64,000 bases of DNA from Novosphingobium sp. HII-3 (lineage in GTDB: Bacteria > Pseudomonadota > Alphaproteobacteria > Sphingomonadales > Sphingomonadaceae). The translations under genes were made by a program, and so were the position numbers. Shown one piece after another: positions 33,914 to 45,746 of the stretch. Below the pieces are notes generated by a model. The model was not told where the DNA came from. It did not search any database and saw only the letters and a list, made by a program, of their open reading frames with translations. The stretch is taken from contig NZ_PPSM01000014.1 of the NCBI RefSeq assembly GCF_002916655.1, positions 434,001-498,000 of the forward strand, written 5' to 3'. Each line of letters opens with the position of its first letter. Position 1 is the stretch's first letter.

Positions 33914-35344
33914 GTGACCAAGCCCGGAGCCTGCGAGGCCGACCGCCGTGACACTGGCCGCCTGACCGCCGCCGACATGGACGCCGAAGTGCTCGCCACA
34001 TACCCGACCGAAGCGTTCCTCTCGAAGGACTACCTCCAGGCCGAGAAGAGGCTGCTGTGGCCGAAGGTCTGGCAAATGGTCGAGCGGGAGAGCGACCTGC
34101 CAAACCCCGGGGACTGGATGACCTACGACGTCGCGGACGAATCGATCATCGTGCTGCGCCGGGACGACGGCTCGCTCAAGGCGTTTCACAACGTCTGCCC
34201 GCATCGGGGCCGCCAGCTCGTGTCCGTGCCGGACATGCTGCCGGGCAAGGTCCACGACGTGCGCGGCTCCAACCGGCGCAACTTCATCTGCGGCTTCCAC
34301 GGCTGGACCTTCGACCTCGACGGGCAGAACACCTATATCCTCGACCCGCAGGACTGGCAGAACAAGCTGACGCCCGAGATGACCTGCCTGTCCGAAGTGC
34401 AGGTCGATACCTGGGGCGGGTACATCTACATCACCATGGACCCGGACGCCGTGCCGCTGAAGGAGTGGATGGGCCGCGCCGGGGAGATCCTCGATCACTT
34501 CCAGCTGGAGAAGATGCGCTACAAGTGGCGCCAGTGGGCGATCTACGACTGCAACTGGAAGACCGCGATCGAGGCGTTCCTCGAACCCTACCACGTCGCG
34601 GGCACGCACACGCAGCTGCTGGCCTACGGGGACTACTACGCCCTGTCGAAGCAGTACGGCCTGCACTCCGTCTCCAGCTACGACACCCGCGACGCCAAGT
34701 TCGCGATGAGCGAGAGCGCCGGCACCACCCGCGCCGGAAAGGGGGATGACCCCCGCGTCTCCACTTACGAACTCATCCGCGAGAATTACGAGACGGTGAA
34801 CTACTCCGCCTCCACCGAAACGCTGGTGAAGGCCGCCTCCCGCCTCCAGCACGAGCTGCCCGAGGACGCGACGCCGCAGGAGTGCATCGCGCACTGGCTG
34901 AAATCCGCCAAGGCCGACGATGCCGCGCGCGGGGTGATCTGGCCCGAGGTCCCGCCCGAGGTCAAGAAGGAGGGCGGCCTCGCCTGGGGCCTGTTCCCCA
35001 ACCAGAACATCCTTCACGGAGAGACCTTCGCCCTGTGCTACCGCGTGCGCCCCTACAAGGACGACCCGGACAAGTGCATCTTCGAAAGCTACGCCCTTGA
35101 ACGCTTCCCGGAAGGGGAGGAGCCGGAGACGCAGTGGACCTACGCCGATCCCATCGGGGAGAACTGGGGCTCGGTCCTGGCGCAGGACTTCTCCAACATG
35201 CAGTTCGTGCAGAAGGGCATGAAGTCCAGCGGCTTTCGCGGCCCGCTGCCCAACCCGCACCAGGAGCAGAAGGTCATCAACCTGCACCGCAACCTCGCCA
35301 ACTTCATGGAAGGGCGCGGCGCGCCGACCAAGCTGGACGTCTGA
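33914..35344 (+). CDS. Rieske-type aromatic ring-hydroxylating oxygenase, alpha subunit
   Basis: A 476-residue Rieske non-heme iron oxygenase. The [2Fe-2S] motif is CPHRG ... CGFHGW; the mononuclear iron region follows in NWKTAIEAFLEPYHVAGTH (the two His) with the bridging Asp/Glu just before. The GTG start at 33914 has GGGAG 7 nt upstream; a TTG at 33887 is in frame. No beta subunit, ferredoxin or reductase is adjacent, as is common for scattered sphingomonad oxygenases. Substrate unknown. Confidence 0.9.
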   Translation: MTKPGACEADRRDTGRLTAADMDAEVLATYPTEAFLSKDYLQAEKRLLWPKVWQMVERESDLPNPGDWMTYDVADESIIVLRRDDGSLKAFHNVCPHRGRQLVSVPDMLPGKVHDVRGSNRRNFICGFHGWTFDLDGQNTYILDPQDWQNKLTPEMTCLSEVQVDTWGGYIYITMDPDAVPLKEWMGRAGEILDHFQLEKMRYKWRQWAIYDCNWKTAIEAFLEPYHVAGTHTQLLAYGDYYALSKQYGLHSVSSYDTRDAKFAMSESAGTTRAGKGDDPRVSTYELIRENYETVNYSASTETLVKAASRLQHELPEDATPQECIAHWLKSAKADDAARGVIWPEVPPEVKKEGGLAWGLFPNQNILHGETFALCYRVRPYKDDPDKCIFESYALERFPEGEEPETQWTYADPIGENWGSVLAQDFSNMQFVQKGMKSSGFRGPLPNPHQEQKVINLHRNLANFMEGRGAPTKLDV

Positions 35345-35368
35345 GCCCGCGGGAACGAGAGGGGGGCG

Positions 35369-36241
35369 TCACGTCCCCCAGTAGCCCTCCATCTCCTCCT
35401 GCGCGATCCGCTCCTGCTCCTCGGCCAGTTCGGCGGCATGGGCGAGGCGGCGCTGGCGGATGCGTTCGATCTTGGCGTTGATGCTTTCGATCACCTCTTC
35501 GGAGGAGGGTTGGCGCGCCTTGTAGTCCGCGACGATCCGTTCGTAGAGCGCCGAGCCCGGCTGCGGATCGCGCCGCCCGCCGATCCCGCCGCCGCCGCCC
35601 TCGGCATAACGCTGCGCCCGCCGGTGGCGCAGCAGGAACAGCATGAGCGCGGTGTCATGGCGCAGGTACGTCGCCACGACCTTGCCCTGGCTCGCCACCG
35701 GGCGCTCCTCGCCCCGGATCGCGCGTTCGAGGGCGCAGTCCTCAAGCCGCAGCACGCCGCGATCGAGCGCGCGTTCCCACGCCGCCGCGAAGCCCTCCGC
35801 ACCCTTGCGGTGGCGCAGGCGATAGAGCGCTTCCAGACTCGCCCCGATGGAGCGCGCCGCCTGCGTGACGATGCCGCACCCGGCCAGCGCGGCGATGAAG
35901 GCGCGCTGCCGCTCCGGCGTGATCGAATTGCGACGCGGCGCCGCGTGGATATAGGGCGCAAAACCGAGCAGCGGATCGTCCGCCTCCGGCTCTTCCTCGA
36001 AGAAGGCCACGGCCGAAGTCCGCCGCGACGGCCGGGCGGACCGGCATCCCGCCCCCGACCTCTCCGGCTGCGGCAGCAAGGGATCGCCGAAGCGGCCGAA
36101 GCCGTCCCCGTCCCCGGGCGGAAGCGCCCGCCAGTCGGGAGCGCCCGGCGGCGCGGCGTCAAAAGGGTTCAGGCTGGATGGCGAGGACGCAAAAGGGTCA
36201 TCGTTCCACCCGAAGGCGGGAGGATCGTACGGGTCCGACAT
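35369..36241 (-). CDS. Unknown protein with HTH-like, terminase-small-subunit-like region
   Basis: About 290 residues. The first third is Pro/Asp/Ser-rich and probably disordered. The middle (RNSITPERQRAFIAALAGCGIVTQAARSIGASLEALYRLRHR) looks like a helix-turn-helix of the kind in terminase small subunits or homeodomain-like proteins; the C-terminus is charged coiled coil (EEVIESINAKIERIRQRR). The ATG at 36241 has GGAG 9 nt upstream. Similar proteins recur in sphingomonads outside prophages. No phage genes surround it. Function unknown. Confidence 0.65.
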   Translation of the reverse strand: MSDPYDPPAFGWNDDPFASSPSSLNPFDAAPPGAPDWRALPPGDGDGFGRFGDPLLPQPERSGAGCRSARPSRRTSAVAFFEEEPEADDPLLGFAPYIHAAPRRNSITPERQRAFIAALAGCGIVTQAARSIGASLEALYRLRHRKGAEGFAAAWERALDRGVLRLEDCALERAIRGEERPVASQGKVVATYLRHDTALMLFLLRHRRAQRYAEGGGGGIGGRRDPQPGSALYERIVADYKARQPSSEEVIESINAKIERIRQRRLAHAAELAEEQERIAQEEMEGYWGT

Positions 36242-36492
36242 GGCTGGGAACTCCATGAATGTTGGAGTGAAGGCCCCTCATGGCGGACCTGTGTAACGCA
36301 GGCCGGGGTGTGTAGGAAAATGGTTTGTTGGGGCGGAGATTGGCCGGTAAGCGTCCGTCCGGTTTAGAGCTGGGGTGCCGCGATAGCCGACGCTCGCGTG
36401 GGCGGCAGCCGACCATGCCCGGCCGTTCCCAACTGGTTCCGGAAATGTCCGATCATGACAGAACTTGCCAATATTGGTGCGAACTGATTGTA

Positions 36493-38130
36493 ATGAAAAA
36501 TAGGGATCCAAAAAGCTCGAGACTGGAGCGCCATGCAAGATCGGTGGCCACTGATACAACGCGGATTTTTCCTGAAACTTTGCCGCCCTGCTTCACATCC
36601 ATTGACCTGAAGCGCGCGTTTTCTGGCCTGATCCGCGACCTCAAGGCCAAAGAGCTACGCAACGGTCGGCACACAGACTATGTACGCTACAGCGGAACAA
36701 AACACGATGGCAACCGTCGGTATTACGGCACACCCAATCCGATCTCCTACTTCTACGTGGCGAGCTTCATCTCGGATCATTGGCCGGAATTTGAAGCACG
36801 GTTCACCAATTCGCCTTTTTCCGTGAGCCAGCCAAAGCTTGGAAAGCCTACGGATGATCGCCCCATAGTCGTTCAGTCCCTTTCAGAGCTGACGACAATC
36901 GCGTCGCAAAAATTGGGCCGCTCAGCATTCCTCCTAAAGACCGATATCGCTCAATTTTTTCCTAGTATTTACACCCATGCGATATCTTGGTCGGCACATG
37001 GTATCGACAAAGCGAAGGCGGACCGCGCTCCTAGTTCTGCAGAAAACTACTTCAATAAACTCGATTTCTTCACGCACAGTTGCCAGCTTGGTGAAATCCG
37101 CGGTGTGCTGGTTGGACCTGATGCCTTTCGTCTCATCGCCGAATACATTGCGGCCGGATTGGACGCCGATTTTTTTGCCAACCAGGCAAACTTTGTCATC
37201 GGGGCCGCGCGGCACGTCGATGATTATTATATCGGTGTCAGAGGTGAACCCGAAGCCTTGGCGGCGCTGTCTGTCCTCCGGGATATACTCCAACGCTATA
37301 GCTTGCACATCAATGACGCAAAGACGCGGGTTATGCCTGGTATTGAGCCGCTGAACGATGTCTGGGCTCAGGCGTTGCGAAAGGAGGCAAGAAATTTAAC
37401 TGCACAGTTCTGGGCTACGAATGCCAATGACATCATTCTATTCTACGACCGTGCGCTAATCCAAGCCAAGGAAGTGCATTCCGACAGCCCAGTCAAAATC
37501 GCGCTGCGGGCGTTCGACCAGCTCAAGATATACGATTCGCTGCTGTGGGATACGATGGAGCCGTACCTCCAGAGAACGATGTTCCACCATCCCCACTGTA
37601 TCGATTACGTAACGCTCATCGTTGCCAAACGAGTTGCGCGCGGAAAACCCATAGATGTGACAGGTTGGAAAGAAGCTGCCTACGACCTGATTCAGAGACA
37701 TCTCCCGCTGAACCACCATCAGGAGGTAGTTTGGCTTGTGTGGCTGCTACTTGTCGCGAGGCTCGAAATTACCGACCTATTGGTCGCCTCTCTGTCAAAC
37801 AACGACAACGCCCATATCCGCTCCTTGGTCGTTGCCGCATTCACAGACGGCCTTATCACCCGCAAGCCTCCCATTAAGCTCGGGTTGAAGCTGGCCACGA
37901 CAGACCAACATTGGTTGCTCAACCTTGTGGCCAAAGCGAGAGGTTATTCCGGGGCAGCTTTCAGTGGTGGGCTTGCCGCTGAATTTCAGCATTTGGCCAC
38001 AAAGCGGGTACGCCTCATCGATTTCAAGGCCCACATGAAAACCATGCAGGAGGTCAACGTCCGCGCAATCAGCCGGACCCGTTACGGGTATGATAGCGAC
38101 GATTATGACGATGACCCTGACCCATTTTGA
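36493..38130 (+). CDS. Abi/UG-type reverse transcriptase (candidate antiphage defence)
   Basis: A 545-residue protein with a reverse transcriptase core: motif A LLKTDIAQFFPSIYTHAI (D151), a GVLVGPDAFRLIAEY motif (about 204-218), motif C HVDDYYIGV (D243, D244) and LHINDAKTRV (271-280). The DxxxFFPSIYTH and GxxxGPxxxxxxAE patterns place it with Abi/UG defence-associated RTs, not group II introns. The remaining 220 residues are alpha-helical without a recognised maturase or endonuclease. The gene is visibly A+T-richer than its surroundings (26 of 60 G+C at 36481-36540). The start is uncertain (ATG 36493; ATG 36445 is in frame); neither has a good ribosome site. Confidence 0.85.
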   Translation: MKNRDPKSSRLERHARSVATDTTRIFPETLPPCFTSIDLKRAFSGLIRDLKAKELRNGRHTDYVRYSGTKHDGNRRYYGTPNPISYFYVASFISDHWPEFEARFTNSPFSVSQPKLGKPTDDRPIVVQSLSELTTIASQKLGRSAFLLKTDIAQFFPSIYTHAISWSAHGIDKAKADRAPSSAENYFNKLDFFTHSCQLGEIRGVLVGPDAFRLIAEYIAAGLDADFFANQANFVIGAARHVDDYYIGVRGEPEALAALSVLRDILQRYSLHINDAKTRVMPGIEPLNDVWAQALRKEARNLTAQFWATNANDIILFYDRALIQAKEVHSDSPVKIALRAFDQLKIYDSLLWDTMEPYLQRTMFHHPHCIDYVTLIVAKRVARGKPIDVTGWKEAAYDLIQRHLPLNHHQEVVWLVWLLLVARLEITDLLVASLSNNDNAHIRSLVVAAFTDGLITRKPPIKLGLKLATTDQHWLLNLVAKARGYSGAAFSGGLAAEFQHLATKRVRLIDFKAHMKTMQEVNVRAISRTRYGYDSDDYDDDPDPF

Positions 38131-38800
38131 AAAATTTTGGCAAAAAGGCTCAAGCGCATCCGAGAGTGGCGGGTTTTGGAAAGAATGGACCTTCCAAGGC
38201 GCAGCATCGAGCGGCAGAAAAGTCCCAGCCTCGGCCATAACCGGACTGACCGCTCGTAGGCATGAGTCTTTTCCAATTGAGCGGCTTGGACGGGCGCAAA
38301 GCCGCCCCTTCCGCTCTCCCTTGACCCCAAACCCTCAATCCCCTAAAGGCGCGCATCCCTTGCGGGCGTGCTCGCGGTGGATACTAAAGAGCTGAACATT
38401 GCCGTTTCAGCGCGTTTCTCCGGCTTTTCCGCGGCTTTCAGGCACGGCGGGCCAGTGATCTCGGACGGTTTTCCTTGCCCGAATCGGGTGAGGGGGCATC
38501 CGGCGGGCGGGCGGCAAAGTAATCCGGCAGCGCTTCTTGGCGACCGGGTGGAGTGTTTTTCGGCTCACGGGTGCGGCCTCCTTTCGTGAAGAAGGAGGCA
38601 GGGCAGCCACCGGCGGTCCGTCCTTTTCCTGGATGGCGGTTTCGGGGCTTCCTCAGCCGCAAGGCCCCGTGATCGACTACTCTTCTCCCGAACATCGCTG
38701 CAGCAGCCCTCCCGGCCCGGTGATCCTGCCGGGGTGCGACGGGTCGACGCCGATGCGTCGGTTTCGATCCATCGCACTCCCATTTGAAAGAAGAGTATAG
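38131..38800. other. 670-bp gene-free region between RT gene and rpsL
   Basis: No credible gene. The left part, to about 38280, keeps the lower G+C of the RT gene; the right part is typical chromosome. A GCGGCTT...AAGCCGC hairpin sits at about 38281-38305 and GCCTCCTT-N8-AAGGAGGC at 38576-38599. The str operon promoter and leader must lie in the right half. An RT-linked non-coding RNA in the left part is conceivable; I see nothing specific. Confidence 0.5.
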
Positions 38801-39172
38801 ATGCCCACTATCAACCAGCTGGTCCGCAAGGGCCGCGAGCCGCAGAAGGCCAAGTCCAAGGTCCCGGCCATGGAGCAGAACCCGCAGAAGCGCGGCGTCT
38901 GCACCCGCGTGTACACCACGACCCCGAAGAAGCCGAACTCGGCTCTCCGCAAGGTCGCCAAGGTGCGCCTGACGAACCAGCGCGAAGTCATCTCGTACAT
39001 CCCGGGTGAAGGCCACAACCTGCAGGAGCACTCGGTCGTGCTCATCCGCGGCGGCCGCGTTCGCGACCTTCCGGGCGTTCGCTACCACATCCTGCGCGGC
39101 GTGCTCGACACGCAGGGCGTCAAGGATCGCAAGCAGAGCCGCTCGAAGTACGGCGCCAAGCGTCCGAAGTAA
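38801..39172 (+). CDS. rpsL: 30S ribosomal protein S12
   Basis: A 123-residue S12, part of the decoding centre and first gene of the str operon. The KK pair of [11 protein letters not shown] (residues 43-44) is wild type. At residue 88 (E. coli numbering with Met) the usual lysine is arginine ([13 protein letters not shown], codon CGC at 39062-39064); K88R is a known streptomycin-resistance change in other bacteria. GAAGAG precedes the ATG. Confidence 0.98.
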   Translation: MPTINQLVRKGREPQKAKSKVPAMEQNPQKRGVCTRVYTTTPKKPNSALRKVAKVRLTNQREVISYIPGEGHNLQEHSVVLIRGGRVRDLPGVRYHILRGVLDTQGVKDRKQSRSKYGAKRPK

Positions 39173-39277
39173 GCTGGTGGCGGGCCGGGGGTGCTGACCC
39201 TTCACGGCTCGCACGGTGATGGAATTACCGGCCGGTGACGCTCACGCTCCCGCCCGAAAGAACAAGGAATACAAGCG

Positions 39278-39748
39278 ATGTCACGTCGTCGTCGTCCCGA
39301 GAAGCGGGAAATCCTGCCTGATCCCAAGTTCGGTGATCTGGTCCTGTCGAAGTTCATGAACAACCTCATGCTCGACGGCAAGAAGTCGGTCGCGGAATCG
39401 ATCGTCTATGGCGCCATGACCACCATGGAAACCCGCGCCAAGGCCGATCCGGTCCAGCTGTTCCACGATGCCCTGAACAACGTGAAGCCGCAGATCGAAG
39501 TGCGTTCGCGCCGCGTCGGCGGTGCGACCTACCAGGTCCCCGTCGAAGTGCGCCCCGAGCGCGCCCAGGCCCTCGCCATCCGCTGGCTCATCACCGCCGC
39601 GCGCAACCGTCCCGAGACCACCATGGCGGCGCGTCTCTCGGGCGAACTGCTCGATGCGGCCAACAACCGCGGCAACGCCGTGAAGAAGCGCGAAGACACG
39701 CACCGCATGGCGGACGCGAACCGCGCCTTCTCGCACTACCGCTGGTAA
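39278..39748 (+). CDS. rpsG: 30S ribosomal protein S7
   Basis: A 156-residue S7, which nucleates assembly of the 30S head and contacts E-site tRNA. The [19 protein letters not shown] start and the C-terminal [20 protein letters not shown] match the family. It follows rpsL by 105 nt in the str operon, with AAGGAAT upstream of the ATG. Confidence 0.98.
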   Translation: MSRRRRPEKREILPDPKFGDLVLSKFMNNLMLDGKKSVAESIVYGAMTTMETRAKADPVQLFHDALNNVKPQIEVRSRRVGGATYQVPVEVRPERAQALAIRWLITAARNRPETTMAARLSGELLDAANNRGNAVKKREDTHRMADANRAFSHYRW

Positions 39749-39864
39749 TGTGGGTGGTGATGCCCGGGTGGAAGGTCATCCGGGCGTCACACTTTTATTT
39801 CAGGGGGCAAGGTCTTATCTGAAGGCCGCTCTCGCTCCCGAAACCCTCGCTAAGGACTCATCCC

Positions 39865-41937
<2,073 letters not shown>

Positions 41938-42028
41938 GGGCAAGAAAGGTTTTAGGGGCGGCGCCTGATTCCATGGGAGCCGCTCCGATACCCGCGGATT
42001 CAAATTCAAGACGAAAGAAGGTTTGAAA

Positions 42029-43219
42029 ATGGCCAAGGCAAAATTCGAGCGGAACAAGCCGCACTGCAACATCGGCACCATCGGTCACGTTGACCACGGC
42101 AAGACCACGCTGACCGCCGCCATCACCAAGGTGATGTCGGAAACGTTCGGTGGTGAAGCGGTTGACTTCGCAAACATCGACAAGGCTCCCGAAGAGCGCG
42201 AGCGCGGCATCACGATCTCGACCGCACACGTCGAATACGAGACCGACGCTCGCCACTACGCGCACGTCGACTGCCCGGGTCACGCCGACTACGTGAAGAA
42301 CATGATCACCGGTGCTGCCCAGATGGACGGCGCGATCCTGGTTGTGAACGCTGCTGACGGCCCGATGCCGCAGACCCGCGAGCACATCCTGCTCGCACGT
42401 CAGGTCGGCGTTCCGGCTCTCGTCGTGTTCATGAACAAGGTTGACCAGGTCGACGACGAAGAGCTTCTCGAGCTCGTCGAACTCGAAGTTCGCGAACTGC
42501 TGTCGTCGTACGACTTCCCGGGCGACGATATTCCGATCATCAAGGGTTCGGCTCTGGCCGCTCTTGAAGGTCGTGACGACAACATCGGCAAGGAAAAGAT
42601 CCTTGAGCTGATGAAGGCCGTTGACGAGTTCATCCCGCAGCCGCCGCGCCCGACCGACAAGCCCTTCCTGATGCCCGTCGAAGACGTGTTCTCGATCTCG
42701 GGCCGTGGTACGGTTGTGACCGGCCGCGTCGAAACCGGCATCATCAAGGTTGGCGAGGAAGTCGAAGTCATCGGCATCCGCGACACCCAGAAGACCACCG
42801 TCACCGGCGTCGAAATGTTCCGCAAGCTGCTCGATCAGGGTGAAGCCGGCGACAACATCGGTGCACTGGTTCGTGGCCTGAAGCGTGAAGACGTCGAGCG
42901 TGGCCAGGTTCTGGCGAAGCCCGGCACCGTGACCCCGCACACCGAGTTCTCGGCCGAGGTCTACGTTCTGTCGAAGGAAGAAGGCGGCCGTCACACCCCG
43001 TTCTTCGCGAACTACCGTCCGCAGTTCTACTTCCGCACCACCGACGTGACCGGCGAAGTGATCCTCCCCGAGGGCACCGAGATGGTCATGCCGGGCGACA
43101 ACGTTGCCCTGTCGGTCAAGCTCATCGCTCCGATCGCCATGGACGAAGGTCTGCGCTTCGCAATCCGCGAAGGCGGCCGCACCGTTGGTTCGGGCGTTGT
43201 CAGCGCGATCACGAAGTAA
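42029..43219 (+). CDS. tuf: Elongation factor Tu
   Basis: A 396-residue EF-Tu that carries aminoacyl-tRNA to the ribosome. G1 [10 protein letters not shown]3 DCPGHADYV and G4 NKVDQ are intact. The ATG at 42029 is chosen over an in-frame TTG two codons upstream. It closes the str operon: a terminator-like hairpin follows. Only one tuf copy is in the window. Confidence 0.98.
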   Translation: MAKAKFERNKPHCNIGTIGHVDHGKTTLTAAITKVMSETFGGEAVDFANIDKAPEERERGITISTAHVEYETDARHYAHVDCPGHADYVKNMITGAAQMDGAILVVNAADGPMPQTREHILLARQVGVPALVVFMNKVDQVDDEELLELVELEVRELLSSYDFPGDDIPIIKGSALAALEGRDDNIGKEKILELMKAVDEFIPQPPRPTDKPFLMPVEDVFSISGRGTVVTGRVETGIIKVGEEVEVIGIRDTQKTTVTGVEMFRKLLDQGEAGDNIGALVRGLKREDVERGQVLAKPGTVTPHTEFSAEVYVLSKEEGGRHTPFFANYRPQFYFRTTDVTGEVILPEGTEMVMPGDNVALSVKLIAPIAMDEGLRFAIREGGRTVGSGVVSAITK

Positions 43220-43246
43220 TTCGCTGATCTCAGGCTGAAGTGATTG

Positions 43247-43278
43247 GCCCGGCCTTCCGTTTGGAAGGGCGGGCTTTT
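43247..43278 (+). terminator. Terminator after tuf
   Basis: GCCCGGCCTTCC-GTTT-GGAAGGGCGGGC (12 bp arms with one mismatch) followed by TTTT. It separates the str and S10 operons; rpsJ starts 130 bp later, so the S10 promoter should lie between. Confidence 0.8.
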
Positions 43279-43408
43279 CGCGTAAAAAGGGTAGGGGCGA
43301 CGATTCCCGGAAAACTAGGGGTTGATCGACTCGCCGCGCCGTTGTAGGGGCGCGGCTCGAATTTGACGGGACTTCGGTCCTATGGCTCTTTCTCATCGGT
43401 AGTAGGTA

Positions 43409-43720
43409 ATGGAAGCTCAGAACATCCGTATCCGCCTGAAGGCGTTTGACCATCGCGTGCTCGACCAGGCCACTGGCGAGATCGCTGACACGGCCCGCCG
43501 CACCGGCGCTCTGATTCGTGGCCCCATTCCGCTGCCGACCAAGATCGAGAAGTTCACGGTGAACCGTGGTCCGCACATCGACAAGAAGTCGCGTGAGCAG
43601 TTCGAAGTCCGCACGTACAAGCGCCTGCTTGACATCGTGCAGCCGAATGCTGCCACTGTCGATGCTCTGATGAAGCTGGACCTGGCTGCTGGCGTGAACG
43701 TCGAGATCAAGCTCGCTTGA
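43409..43720 (+). CDS. rpsJ: 30S ribosomal protein S10
   Basis: A 103-residue S10 (NusE), a 30S head protein that also takes part in antitermination. [14 protein letters not shown] start and the [18 protein letters not shown] loop are typical. It leads the S10 operon but is separated from rplC by an unusually long 334-nt structured spacer. Confidence 0.98.
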   Translation: MEAQNIRIRLKAFDHRVLDQATGEIADTARRTGALIRGPIPLPTKIEKFTVNRGPHIDKKSREQFEVRTYKRLLDIVQPNAATVDALMKLDLAAGVNVEIKLA

Positions 43721-44054
43721 GCTGGTTTACCGGGGCAGTCGCACGATTGCCCCGATGGTCCTTTCCGGTCGGACCCTAACTAGACCGAGGATTATCTTGT
43801 CGGCTCGATGACGCCGGCTTTGCGGGGAGAAACCCGCAGAGACAGAGCCCTGAGGGAAAAGCCCGAAGGGACACAAGGGATACCTCCGGCAACGCCTTCG
43901 GGCCTTGTTCGGGAATGCGTCCCCCGTCTCGTTTCCGCGAGGCCTTCAAAGGCCTTGCAGGGAACACCTGACCCGGACGGGGTGCGTATCACACATAGGG
44001 TTGGACATGCGTGCGAGGGATGGTCCTGCGTACGCCTCTGTAAGGAGTAAGGTC
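43721..44054 (+). promoter_or_regulatory. Structured 334-nt spacer/leader before rplC
   Basis: No gene; several stable hairpins: CGGTC...GACCG at about 43768-43788, TGCGGG-GAGAAA-CCCGCA (43821-43838), a long-range GCCCGAAGG...CCTTCGGGC pair (43861-43869 with 43895-43903), and AGGCCT-TCAA-AGGCCT (43940-43955). AAGGAG of rplC ends the spacer. It could hold a second promoter or an L4-type autogenous leader; the latter is inference. Confidence 0.55.
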
Positions 44055-44810
44055 ATGCGTACCGGCGTGATCGCAAAGAAAGTCGGGATGACCCGCCTGT
44101 TCCAGGAGGACGGCCGCCACGTGCCCGTCACCGTCCTGGCGCTGGAGGATTGCCAGGTCGTCTCTGTCCGCACCGAAGAGCGCGATGGTTATGTCGCGGT
44201 TCAGCTCGGTGCCGGCGAAGCCAAGCAGAAGAACGTTGCGAAGCCGCAGCGTGAGCACTTCGCGAAGGCTCAGGTTCCCCTCAAGATGCGCGTCGCGGAA
44301 TTCCGCGTCGCCGACGACGCTCTCCTCGAAGTTGGCGCGACGATTGCGGCTTCGCACTTCGTCCCCGGCCAGCTCGTCGATGTGGGTGGCCACACGCAGG
44401 GCAAGGGCTTCCAGGGCGCTATGAAGCGCTGGGGCTTCGGCGGTATGCGCGCCACTCACGGTGTGTCGATCTCGCACCGTGCGCACGGTTCGACGGGTAA
44501 CCGTCAGGATCCGGGCAAGGTGTTCAAGAACAAGAAGATGGCCGGCCACATGGGCGACCGTCAGCGCACTCAGCAGAACCTCGAAATCGTCCGAGTGGAC
44601 GACGAGCGCGGCCTGATCTTCGTCAAGGGCTCTGTCCCCGGTGCGAAGAACTCGTGGCTCACCGTTTCGGACGCCGTCAAGGTGAACCGTCACGCCGAGG
44701 CTCCGTACCCCGCCGGCATCAAGTCGGTGGCCAACACCAATGATACGGCCGCTGCCGAGACGCCCGCTGAGACCGCGGCTCCCGAAGCGACCGAAGGCCA
44801 GGAGGGCTAA
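44055..44810 (+). CDS. rplC: 50S ribosomal protein L3
   Basis: A 251-residue L3, which reaches the peptidyl-transferase centre. [16 protein letters not shown] start and the [20 protein letters not shown] loop (with the methylated-Gln region near [20 protein letters not shown]) are typical. The C-terminus has an Ala/Glu-rich tail of about 35 residues beyond the usual end. The ATG follows AAGGAG. Confidence 0.97.
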   Translation: MRTGVIAKKVGMTRLFQEDGRHVPVTVLALEDCQVVSVRTEERDGYVAVQLGAGEAKQKNVAKPQREHFAKAQVPLKMRVAEFRVADDALLEVGATIAASHFVPGQLVDVGGHTQGKGFQGAMKRWGFGGMRATHGVSISHRAHGSTGNRQDPGKVFKNKKMAGHMGDRQRTQQNLEIVRVDDERGLIFVKGSVPGAKNSWLTVSDAVKVNRHAEAPYPAGIKSVANTNDTAAAETPAETAAPEATEGQEG

Positions 44811-44812
44811 TC

Positions 44813-45439
44813 ATGAAGGTTCAGGTCCTCAATATCGATGGCTCCGCCGGCACTGGCGACATCGAGCTTTCGGACGACGTGTTCGGCCTCGAGCCGCGCG
44901 CGGACATCCTGCACCGCGTCGTCACCTGGCAGCTCGAGAACCGTCGCGGCATCGCCCGTGCGACCCGCGAGCGTTCGGACGTCGCGCGCACCGGCAAGAA
45001 GTTCGGTCGTCAGAAGGGTGGCGGCACGGCCCGTCACGGCGACCGTGCGGCTCCCGTGTTCATCGGCGGTGGTAAGGCTCACGGTGCTCGTCGCCGCGAG
45101 TTCAACATCTCGCTGAACAAGAAGATTCGTGCGCTTGGCCTGAAGATGGCCCTGTCGTCGAAGGCACAGAACGGCCTCGTCATCGTCGACACCCTCGACG
45201 TAGCCGACGCCAAGACCAAGGCGCTCGCCGGTCAGCTTGCGAAGGCTGGCTTCGGCAAGAAGGTGCTCGTTGTTGATGGTGAGCAGGTCAACGAGGGCTT
45301 CGCCCGCGCTGCCCGCAACATCGTCGGCGTGAACGTGCTCCCGGCTGTCGGCGCGAACGTCTACGACATCCTGAAGCATGATACGCTGGTGCTGACGCGC
45401 GCCGCGGTCGAGAAGCTGGAGGCGCGTTTCAATGGCTAA
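44813..45439 (+). CDS. rplD: 50S ribosomal protein L4
   Basis: A 208-residue L4, lining the exit tunnel and in many bacteria the autogenous regulator of the S10 operon. The extended tunnel loop ([30 protein letters not shown]) is intact. It starts 2 nt after rplC and overlaps rplW by 8 nt. If the rplC spacer is a leader, L4 would be the first candidate ligand. Confidence 0.97.
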   Translation: MKVQVLNIDGSAGTGDIELSDDVFGLEPRADILHRVVTWQLENRRGIARATRERSDVARTGKKFGRQKGGGTARHGDRAAPVFIGGGKAHGARRREFNISLNKKIRALGLKMALSSKAQNGLVIVDTLDVADAKTKALAGQLAKAGFGKKVLVVDGEQVNEGFARAARNIVGVNVLPAVGANVYDILKHDTLVLTRAAVEKLEARFNG

Positions 45440-45740
45440 GACCGTGGATATCCGTCACTACGACGTGATTCTCGCTCCGCACATCACCGAGAAGTCGACC
45501 CTCCTTTCGGAGAACAATGCGGTCGTCTTCAAGGTTGCCGACAAGGCGACCAAGCCCGAGATCAAGGCTGCCGTCGAGGCACTCTTCGATGTCAAGGTAA
45601 CCGGCGTGAACACGCTCGTGACCAAGGGCAAGACCAAGCGCTGGCGCGGTAAGGCTTACCGCCGCAGCGACGTGAAGAAGGCGATCGTCACGCTGGCGGA
45701 AGGCCAGTCGATTGACATCACCGAAGGCGCGCGGGGTTAA
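45432..45740 (+). CDS. rplW: 50S ribosomal protein L23
   Basis: A 102-residue L23 at the tunnel exit, docking site for trigger factor and [28 protein letters not shown] start and the [20 protein letters not shown] loop are typical. The start lies inside the rplD end (8-nt overlap). Confidence 0.97.
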   Translation: MAKTVDIRHYDVILAPHITEKSTLLSENNAVVFKVADKATKPEIKAAVEALFDVKVTGVNTLVTKGKTKRWRGKAYRRSDVKKAIVTLAEGQSIDITEGARG

Positions 45741-45746
45741 TTTCCG

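Noticed and set aside
36493..38130. Group II intron or retron reverse transcriptase
   Set aside because: No maturase X or endonuclease domain, no intron domain V/VI-like RNA downstream, and no retron-type YADD or VTG motif.
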